Positions 58,182 through 64,000 of a stretch of 64,000 nucleotides of DNA are shown here, one piece after another; the first letter of the stretch is position 1, and each line of letters begins with the position of its first letter. The translations under genes and the position numbers were made by a program. Origin of the DNA: CAZGAH01 sp964523295 (GTDB lineage: Bacteria > Desulfobacterota > Desulfovibrionia > Desulfovibrionales > Desulfovibrionaceae). The stretch covers positions 1-64,000 of the forward strand of contig CAZGAH010000012.1 in the NCBI GenBank assembly GCA_964523295.1. The letters are read 5' to 3'. The notes beneath the pieces were generated by a model. The model searched no databases, was not told where the DNA came from, and saw only the letters and a program-made list of their open reading frames with translations.

Positions 58182-59024
58182 ATGCCGCGAGCGGAAGGGC
58201 GTCTGCGACCGTACGTCGGACTGGCGCTGCTGCTGGGGTGGCTTGTCTCCGCCATCCCGGTCTTTGCAGCCGACGTGCGCAACGAACTGGTCAAGAGCAG
58301 CACCATCGAGCAGATTCTGCAACGCGGCGCGCTCAAGGTCGGCTTTTCGACCTTTGTTCCGTGGGCCATGCAGAACAAGAACGGCGAATTCATCGGGTTC
58401 GAGATCGACGTGGCCCGACGACTGGCCAAGGACATGGGCGTCACGCTCGAACTCGTGCCCACAAAGTGGTCCGGGATCATCCCGTCCCTGCTCACGGGCA
58501 AGTTCGATCTGCTCATCGGAGGCATGACAATCACGCCCGAGCGCAATGCCAAGGTGAATTTCAGCACTCCGTACTCGTATTCGGGCATGTCGCTCGTCGC
58601 CGACAGGACCAGAGCCAAGGACTACGCCACGCTGGCCGACTTCAACCAGCCGGGAGTGCTCGTCGTTGCCCGGATCGGCACCACCGCCGCGGCGGCGGCG
58701 AAAAAACACCTTCCGCGGGCCGAACTTCGCCTTTTCGACGAGGAGCCGCAGGCTGTGCAGGAATTGCTGAACGGGCGGGCACACGCGCTCGTCGCCATGG
58801 CTCCCTTGCCGGCCACGCTCGCACTGCGACATCCCGACAAGCTGTTCCTCCCGCTTGCGGAACCCTTCACCAAAGAGCCGAACGGCATCGCCCTGCGCAA
58901 AGGCGACGTGGATACGCTCAATTACGTGAACAACTGGATTGCCGCAGTCCAGGCCGAAGACTGGATCCAGGAGCGGTACCGCTATTGGTTCGAAAGCCTC
59001 GACTGGGAGAAGGATGTCCAGTAA
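58182..59024 (+). CDS. Polar amino-acid ABC transporter, periplasmic binding protein
   Basis: A 280-residue family 3 solute-binding protein. The signal peptide ends VFAAD. The mature part has GALKVGFSTFVPWAMQNKNG EFIGFEIDVARRLAKDMGV (in pieces), GKFDLLIGGMTITPERNAKV NFSTPY and IGTTAAAAAKKHLP, typical of glutamine/arginine-binding proteins. The ligand is not certain. Its position between ATPase and second permease is unusual but consistent with one operon; it has its own GGGGGG ribosome-binding site. Confidence 0.93.
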   Translation: MPRAEGRLRPYVGLALLLGWLVSAIPVFAADVRNELVKSSTIEQILQRGALKVGFSTFVPWAMQNKNGEFIGFEIDVARRLAKDMGVTLELVPTKWSGIIPSLLTGKFDLLIGGMTITPERNAKVNFSTPYSYSGMSLVADRTRAKDYATLADFNQPGVLVVARIGTTAAAAAKKHLPRAELRLFDEEPQAVQELLNGRAHALVAMAPLPATLALRHPDKLFLPLAEPFTKEPNGIALRKGDVDTLNYVNNWIAAVQAEDWIQERYRYWFESLDWEKDVQ

Positions 59025-59147
59025 TGCCCGGATGACGCGGGACCCGGCCGCTTCCCCGGCCTCGCGCCGGACGGAGACTGTCAGCTGACGTACGCAACGG
59101 ACTCCCCTGCCCCGGCGTCCCCGCCAGCCGGTCGCACGCACGAGCCC

Positions 59148-60062
59148 TTGCCCGGCCTGGCCCTTTTTCTGCATCCGGGACCTCGCCGGGCCGCGCGCTG
59201 GCTGAACTGGCTGATAGTGCTGTCGCTGGCCGCCGCGCTCGTCTGGCTCGGCCTGCGGATCCATGGCCGCGCGGACCAGGCCTGGGACTGGGACTGGAGC
59301 CTGCTGGCGCAGTATCTCGTGCGCCGCAATGCCAGCACCGGGGCCTGGGAGCCGGCCTTGCTGCTGCAAGGCCTGCTCGCGACGATCCGCCTCAGCGCCT
59401 GGGCTGCCGTGCTGGCGTGCTGCCTGGGGCTGGCCGCAGGAATCCTGCGCACGCGCACAGCATGGTTGCCGCGGCTCGTGGCCGGTGTCTATGTTGAAAC
59501 CGTCCGCAACATGCCGCCTCTGGTGTTGCTGTTCCTGATATATTTCTTTTTAAGCGATACGCTCGTCGCCCTGTCGGGGCTGGAAGACTGGTTGCGCTCC
59601 CTGCCAGCCCCGCTGCAACGGATAGTGGCCGTGCTGGCAGCCCCGGCCGGCCGGATCGGGGGATTTGTCGGCGCGGTGACGGCGCTGGCGGTGTACGAGG
59701 GGGCGTACGTTGCCGAGATAATCAGGGCCGGAATCCAATCCGTCGGCAAAGGACAATGGGACGCGGCCCGCGCGCTCGGCCTTACGCCCTGGCTGCGCCT
59801 GCGCCATGTGATCCTGCCGCAGGCGACAGTCCGCATCCTGCCGCCGCTGGCCGGGCAGCTCATTTCCCTGATCAAGGATTCCGCCATTGTCGCCGTCATC
59901 TCCGTGCCCGAGTTGACGTTCCAGGGGCTGGAACTCATGGCGACAACAATGCGGACGCTCGAAATCTGGACCATGATCGCCGCGCTGTACTTCCTCCTCT
60001 GCCTGGGCTGCTCGCTGACGGCGCGGCGACTGGAGCGAAGACTGCGGCGCAGGCTGGAGTGA
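59148..60062 (+). CDS. Polar amino-acid ABC transporter, permease 2
   Basis: A permease with the same family signatures as permease 1 (LLQGLLATIRLSAWAAVLAC, VETVRNMPPLVLLFLIYFF, GAYVAEIIRAGIQSVGKGQW DAARALGL in pieces) and an extra loop (SDTLVALSGLEDWLRSLPAP) typical of the larger partner. The only in-frame candidate starts are TTG at 59148 and, with a better-placed GGAG, CTG at 59085; the true N-terminus is therefore uncertain. About 304-325 residues. Confidence 0.88.
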   Translation: MPGLALFLHPGPRRAARWLNWLIVLSLAAALVWLGLRIHGRADQAWDWDWSLLAQYLVRRNASTGAWEPALLLQGLLATIRLSAWAAVLACCLGLAAGILRTRTAWLPRLVAGVYVETVRNMPPLVLLFLIYFFLSDTLVALSGLEDWLRSLPAPLQRIVAVLAAPAGRIGGFVGAVTALAVYEGAYVAEIIRAGIQSVGKGQWDAARALGLTPWLRLRHVILPQATVRILPPLAGQLISLIKDSAIVAVISVPELTFQGLELMATTMRTLEIWTMIAALYFLLCLGCSLTARRLERRLRRRLE

Positions 60063-60208
60063 AACGACGCCGCGAACAATCACCCCGCGCTACGGGCAGG
60101 AGACAGCCGGACCCTTTTCGGCGCTCCCCCACGATACAGGACAAGAGAGGCGGGCAATGGATAACAGTGCCGTCTGCGACCCTGATGCGGATAACATGGA
60201 GGTAGCGT

Positions 60209-60742
60209 ATGTCTTCCGATGAACACTTCGATCCCGCTTCGGCCGGATCGGCAAGCCGCTCCCAACGCAAGCGGGAGGCAACGCGGGCGCAGGAACTGGG
60301 CCAGCGGCTGACAGAACTCGGCCCGGGGCAACTCGAGAACCTTGAACTGAGCGAGGCGTTGCTCCTGGCCCTGCGCGAGTATCAGGCCATGCGCAGCCAT
60401 GAAGCCCGACGCCGACAGCGGCAGTTCATCGGGAAATTGATGCGCGAAAACGACGTCGAACGCATAGCCTGCGCGCTTGACAGCCTCGCAGCTGCGCGCA
60501 ATGCCGACGCGGAACGCTTCCAGGACATCGAGCTGCAGCGCGACAGGCTGCTCGCGGCGAGCGAGGACGCGCTCCCCGCATTGCTGGCCGCATACCCGAA
60601 AAAAATGCAGAGCAGATTGTCGACCCTGATACGCCAGGCGCGCGAAGAGCGGGAAAAACAGCATCCTCCGCACGCCTTCAGACGCCTGTTTCGACTGTTA
60701 CGTGAGCTTGAGGAAACCGCCGCGGAGTCGGAACAGACATGA
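60209..60742 (+). CDS. darP: DarP (YjgA/DUF615) ribosome-maturation factor
   Basis: A 177-residue, charged, helical protein with the DUF615 start SRSQRKREATRAQELGQRLT and the conserved RQRQFIGKLMRENDVERI and FQDIELQRDRLL. DarP binds late 50S intermediates at the peptidyl-transferase region and aids assembly (known in E. coli). The start follows GGAGG with a 6-7-nt gap. It stands alone. Confidence 0.88.
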   Translation: MSSDEHFDPASAGSASRSQRKREATRAQELGQRLTELGPGQLENLELSEALLLALREYQAMRSHEARRRQRQFIGKLMRENDVERIACALDSLAAARNADAERFQDIELQRDRLLAASEDALPALLAAYPKKMQSRLSTLIRQAREEREKQHPPHAFRRLFRLLRELEETAAESEQT

Positions 60743-60792
60743 AATCCGGACCCGCACGCGACGCCGGTACAGGCCGCCGGGCCTGAGCGCTC

Positions 60793-61977
60793 TCACGCCC
60801 GCTCTTGGGCCCCACCGCTGCGATAGGCGCTGAAGGTATACCTGGCAACGGCCAGGACATCGCGCCAGACTGTGAACCGGGCGGCCGACCGGTCGACGCC
60901 GTTGGCATTCGTGCTGTCAGTCGCGGCCTGGCGCGCAGGCAGCGTGGCATCGGTCCGCCGCGGTTCGTCACCGGCAATGCGCTGCCAGAGCTTGCGCGCC
61001 TCGGACGGATCGGCCGTCTGAGCCAGCGCGTCGCACAATCCACGCGCCGTCTGCATGGGATTGTCCGTAAACAGGCAGTCCCGGGCAATCTGCGTATAGA
61101 GCCCGCCAGCGTCTTTTTCCGTCTCGATGACCGTGGACAAGGCCTTGGCCGCAGCCTGAAAATCCCGACTGCGGATGAGGCCCGAGGCCACGTGACGGCG
61201 CGGATCCTTCAAATGTGGATCGAAGCGGCGCAGCTCTTCGACAATCCGACTCGCTTCGTCAAGCCTGCCCTCGCGGGCGAAGAGCGTTGCCGCGCGTTCC
61301 ATGTCCTCGCGGTACTCTGCCAGAAATCCCTTGGCCCGCCAGATCCTGGCCAGACCAAGCCGTGCTTCGGGCTGCTCAGGCTTCAATGCCAGGCTCTGGC
61401 GAAACATCGCCGTGGCCTCGTCGTAGCGTCGGCGGGCAAAGAGCGCCCGGGCGGCATCGAGCGCGTCGAGCCATGGTTCGACCTTTGGCGGCGGGGGCGC
61501 CAGGTATGCGTGCAGCGCAGCATAAAAAGCCGATGCATCCGCCTCGCCAGCGCTGCTTTCATCCTGCACTGCGCCTCCCGTTATGGCCAGACAACGCTCG
61601 ACCTGACCGGCAAACGCACCCTGGGAGTATGGCCGCAACAGATATCCCGAACACCCGGCGGATTTGGCCTCGAGCACGGCATTCCGGGTGTTGTCCGTCG
61701 ATACGAACAGCAGCGGCAGCTCCCGCAAGGCCGGATGCAGCCGGATAAGCCGGACGAAATCCAGCCCGCTCATGTCGGCCAGACGCTCGTCACACACAAT
61801 CAGGCCTATATCCGCACCGGGCAGCTCGCCGGCAAGCTCCGCACCCTTTTGACGAACGGGAAGCGTCTCGTATCCCAGCTTGCGCAGCAGCTTCCGATCC
61901 GCCTGCGCGTGGACGTTGCTCCCGCTCAGAAGCAGAATGACGGGTGATCCGGAACTGTTCTGTGCTATGGTCGTCAT
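60793..61977 (-). CDS. Receiver-domain protein with TPR-like repeats
   Basis: A 394-residue protein. The N-terminal receiver (about 13-130) has phospho-acceptor Asp63 in LIVCDERLADMSGLDFVRLI and LLFVSTDNT, and ends YLLRPYSQGAF where a Lys is usual before Pro, so the phosphorylation-sensing Lys is replaced by Arg. The C-terminal part (about 165-345) is helical with TPR-like units (ALFARRRYDEATAMFRQSLA LKPEQPEARLGLARIWRAKG). Such proteins scaffold signalling complexes. The ATG at 61977 follows AGGTGG; longer starts exist (GTG at 62172) but homologous receivers begin here. It is convergent with darP. Confidence 0.8.
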   Translation of the reverse strand: MTTIAQNSSGSPVILLLSGSNVHAQADRKLLRKLGYETLPVRQKGAELAGELPGADIGLIVCDERLADMSGLDFVRLIRLHPALRELPLLFVSTDNTRNAVLEAKSAGCSGYLLRPYSQGAFAGQVERCLAITGGAVQDESSAGEADASAFYAALHAYLAPPPPKVEPWLDALDAARALFARRRYDEATAMFRQSLALKPEQPEARLGLARIWRAKGFLAEYREDMERAATLFAREGRLDEASRIVEELRRFDPHLKDPRRHVASGLIRSRDFQAAAKALSTVIETEKDAGGLYTQIARDCLFTDNPMQTARGLCDALAQTADPSEARKLWQRIAGDEPRRTDATLPARQAATDSTNANGVDRSAARFTVWRDVLAVARYTFSAYRSGGAQERA

Positions 61978-62446
61978 GGTCGTACCACCTGTCTTCAGAG
62001 ACAAAACGCGGGCATCGATGCCGCGCTCCTTCCATTCATCGGCTGCCGCGCAGATTACTTTAGCGCCAGCAATGCCCCCTGCGCGGTTGGTCGCCAGGCC
62101 TGAGCAAAGCCGACGCACCAGCAAGATAAAAACGTAATCTTTTCTGTTGCACATTTTAGCATTTCGTGCCACCTAATCGCCTTCAGGGGCCATTCCACCC
62201 CTGCCTCCTTGAAAACGGTCGAGTTTGGCCACTCGACCGTTTTTTTATGCCTTGCGATCACGCCCAGGACCGAGTCGGGATCCCTGCGCCGGTCTTGCCA
62301 TTCCCCGTCTCTCTGTTTAGGGTTTGCGCGGCGATGTTCTTGTCTGCGGTAATATTCCTGGCGCGCCGTGCAGCCAGGCGCTGCCGCGCCTTGACCCTTT
62401 TCCCGCGTCCGGTTGCTTGCCTGGCGCGGTTTCGCAAGGATGCTCC
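61978..62446. other. Spacer with terminator and no confident gene
   Basis: Apart from the intrinsic terminator at 62212-62247 and a small caggggc-type hairpin before it, I see no gene with support. A six-codon frame (MAPEGD) with a good ribosome-binding site lies on the minus strand near 62197 and might be a leader peptide for the receiver-TPR gene; this is weak. The ribosome-binding site of the NifU-like gene is at the right end. Confidence 0.4.
62212..62247 (+). terminator. Intrinsic terminator with T-run
   Basis: aaaacggtcgag (62212-62223) pairs with ctcgaccgtttt, ending in seven Ts, with a tttggcca loop. It is a textbook terminator on the plus strand, although no plus-strand gene is seen just upstream. 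The stem is symmetric enough to work in either direction. Confidence 0.8.
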
Positions 62447-62884
62447 ATGAACGACGATCTGGACAGCTATCTGAACACGCTTCAGGACAAGCTCGACGCC
62501 GAGGCGCGCGCGCGTTACGGAGAGGACGGTTTCGAACGCGCCACCAGCGGCCGTCATTCCGGCCAGCTCGACAACCCGGACGCCGTGGCCAGGCTGACCG
62601 GGCAGTGCGGCGACTCCATCCTCATGCAATTCGCCATACGCGACGGCATGATCGCCCGCGGCGTGTACTGGACCGACGGCTGCGCATCGAGCAGCATTTG
62701 CGCCTCGATGGTCGTGGAGCTGGCCCTGGGGCGTAGCGTGGAAGAGGCCTGCGCCATCGAGCCCGCATCCGTGCTCGCCGCGCTCGGCCGTTTCCCCGAG
62801 GAGGACAACCATTGCGCCTATCTGGCCACGGAAACGTTACAAACGGCGCTGCACGAATGGCAGGGCAGCCAGGCCGGGTCCTGA
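62447..62884 (+). CDS. NifU/IscU-like iron-sulfur scaffold protein
   Basis: A 145-residue protein with the three conserved cysteines of IscU/NifU N-terminal domains in their contexts: GQCGD (Cys54, with the family Asp56), YWTDGCASSSICAS (Cys79) and EEDNHCAYLA (Cys123). It should assemble Fe-S clusters and hand them to targets. No iscS or nifS is adjacent. The ATG follows AAGGA. The next gene starts 67 nt downstream. Confidence 0.85.
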   Translation: MNDDLDSYLNTLQDKLDAEARARYGEDGFERATSGRHSGQLDNPDAVARLTGQCGDSILMQFAIRDGMIARGVYWTDGCASSSICASMVVELALGRSVEEACAIEPASVLAALGRFPEEDNHCAYLATETLQTALHEWQGSQAGS

Positions 62885-62951
62885 GAACCGCGTCGCAGTG
62901 ACGGCTGCCGGTACTGCCAGACATCCGCCCGCTCACGAGGAGCAATCGCCC

Positions 62952-63698
62952 ATGACCAGCTACCGCATTCACCCCATTCCCATGGGAACCAAGCGCTTCG
63001 ACAAGAGCATGATGACCTACCAGCACAACCAGGGCGTGCCGTTTACCATCCCGATCTACTGCTGGTATCTGGAAGGCGGCGACCGTCGCATCCTCATCGA
63101 CACGGGCGAAATGCGCCCCATCCAGTCCGAGGACCGGGAGCAGGCCATTGGCGGGAAGATATATACCTTCGGGCAAGGCCTGGCCACGGTCGGGCTCGCC
63201 CCCGAGGATATCGACGTGGTCATCCACACGCATCTGCACAACGATCACTGCGAGAACGACGCCGCGTGTACGAATGCGACCTTTTACGTGCATCCGCTCG
63301 AACTCGAGCACATCCACAATCCCCACCCGTTGGACTACCGGTATCTCGAAGATTATATCCTGGACGTGGAAGACAACGGACAGATCCGGCTTGTCGAACA
63401 CGACGGCGAGCTGTTTCCCGGAATCACGGTCGAGCATACGCCGGCGCATACGGCCGGGGGGCTGACCGTGTACGTACAGACCGCGTCCGGCCTGGCCGCG
63501 GTGACCGGTTTTTGCGTTATCCAGGAGAATTTCACGCCGCCCAAGGAGATACGCGCCATGGAAATGGAGGTCATTCCCCCGGGCACGCACGTGAACGTCT
63601 ACGAGGCCTACGATATCCTGCGCACCGTACGGGACAAGGCCGACATCCTGCTGCCGCTCCACGAACCGGCCTTCGCCACCGGCCAGCCCATAGGCTGA
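62952..63698 (+). CDS. Metallo-beta-lactamase-fold hydrolase, lactonase-like
   Basis: A 248-residue enzyme with the metal-binding motif HTHLHNDHCEND (HxHxDH, about residues 92-101), a later HTPAHTAGG His and a C-terminal HEP His, the full ligand set of two-zinc MBL enzymes. The N-terminal order PFTIPIYCWYLEGGDRRILIDTGEM (in pieces) resembles the N-acyl-homoserine lactonase (AiiA/AttM) branch, but many relatives in anaerobes have other or unknown substrates. The start follows GAGGAG. It converges on mutL and shares a terminator with it. Confidence 0.8.
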   Translation: MTSYRIHPIPMGTKRFDKSMMTYQHNQGVPFTIPIYCWYLEGGDRRILIDTGEMRPIQSEDREQAIGGKIYTFGQGLATVGLAPEDIDVVIHTHLHNDHCENDAACTNATFYVHPLELEHIHNPHPLDYRYLEDYILDVEDNGQIRLVEHDGELFPGITVEHTPAHTAGGLTVYVQTASGLAAVTGFCVIQENFTPPKEIRAMEMEVIPPGTHVNVYEAYDILRTVRDKADILLPLHEPAFATGQPIG

Positions 63699-63712
63699 GC
63701 TGGCGCTCAGCC
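63693..63712. terminator. Hairpin shared by two converging stop codons
   Basis: ggctgagc (63693-63700) pairs perfectly with gctcagcc (63705-63712) around tggc. The stem contains both the MBL stop (63696-63698) and the mutL stop (63707-63709), so it can terminate both strands. Confidence 0.65.
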
Positions 63713-64000
63713 GCGGCGTTTGAAGAGTCGCTCCAGGTCGCGCAGGTTCCAGGACAGGAGCGTAGGACGGCCGTGCGGGCAGTAATAGCGGTCCGGGGTG
63801 GCGCGCCAGGCATCGAGCAGGGCCAGGGCCTCGGACCGGGCCAGACACTGACCGGCCTTGACCGCGCTCTTGCAGGCCATCAGCTTCCAGATATCTTCCT
63901 GCGAGCGCGCTTTGCCGGACAGCACGTCGACCAGGAACTCCCGCGCGCCGCCGGTAGTCAGCACGCCGGGAATAGCCTTCACGCGCAGTCGCGCGCCCGT
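63707..64000 (-). CDS. mutL: DNA mismatch repair protein MutL, C-terminal end
   Basis: The C-terminal 97 residues of MutL; the frame is open to the window edge. It has ACKSAVKAGQCLARSEALALL and the hallmark YYCPHGRPTLLSWNLRDLER of the dimerisation/endonuclease domain. MutL links mismatch recognition by MutS to strand incision. The complete gene continues beyond base 64000. Confidence 0.92.
   Translation of the reverse strand, partial: TGARLRVKAIPGVLTTGGAREFLVDVLSGKARSQEDIWKLMACKSAVKAGQCLARSEALALLDAWRATPDRYYCPHGRPTLLSWNLRDLERLFKRRG

Noticed and set aside
62050..62160. A c-di-GMP riboswitch look-alike (gcaaagcc) near the receiver-TPR gene
   Set aside because: The conserved blocks of GEMM-I are not in the right order or spacing on either strand.

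Overview
The window is a GC-rich chromosomal segment from a Gram-negative bacterium with an outer membrane (RND efflux pump, periplasmic binding protein, SPOR-domain envelope proteins). The gene set is chemotaxis, many sensory proteins, class I KARI, thrS-infC-rpmI-rplT-pheS, and small proteins of a type I associate with Desulfovibrio. This fits a deltaproteobacterium of the Desulfovibrionales, but that placement is inference, not proven by a marker here. Three runs of exactly 10 N show that this is a scaffolded draft assembly.

Layout. 0-3.2 kb: end of an FG-GAP/VCBS-type repeat protein, an AlbA_2/RecG-like regulator, and a thioredoxin-type arsenate reductase. 3.2-8 kb: an orphan gene that looks like a fusion of the two type VI secretion sheath subunits (TssB-like + TssC-like), then a proline-rich secreted protein overlapping a SPOR-domain protein. 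8-20 kb: an envelope-flavoured stretch with two overlapping sulfotransferases, two SGNH-hydrolase-like proteins (one with Cys where the nucleophilic Ser is expected), a lipase, an SH3/proline-repeat protein, two response-regulator proteins, pyrR, and a FlgO/CsgG-like SPOR protein beside a truncated paralogue. 20.5-25.4 kb: a polysaccharide-type operon asnB > GT4 glycosyltransferase > ABC exporter. 25.8-27.7 kb: an IS1634-type insertion sequence whose transposase carries one in-frame stop.

27.8-32.2 kb: operon yggT > DUF167 > DUF465 > ilvB > ilvN > (terminator-like hairpin) > ilvC, for branched-chain amino acid synthesis. 33.4-37.8 kb: a SemiSWEET, a multi-PAS diguanylate cyclase translationally coupled to an HDOD protein, and an ISL3 transposase remnant. 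38-43 kb: tRNA-Val, thrS, infC, rpmI, rplT, pheS, with infC apparently starting at a non-canonical AUA inside the end of thrS. 43.4-48.8 kb: TetR regulator, membrane fusion protein and RND pump with a likely operator. 49-51.6 kb: cheW and a chemoreceptor. 51.7-52.4 kb: a HigBA-type toxin-antitoxin pair with its palindrome. 53.5-60 kb: a CHASE4/PAS/GAF histidine kinase followed closely by a polar amino-acid ABC transporter with two permeases. 60-64 kb: darP, a receiver-TPR protein, a NifU-like scaffold, a metallo-beta-lactamase-fold hydrolase, and the 3' end of mutL.

Two of the three N-gaps (in asnB and in the diguanylate cyclase) are flanked by identical 7- and 9-bp ends. Merging these ends restores perfect reading frames, so those gaps are probably assembly artefacts and both genes are intact. 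The pyrR gap looks like real missing sequence.
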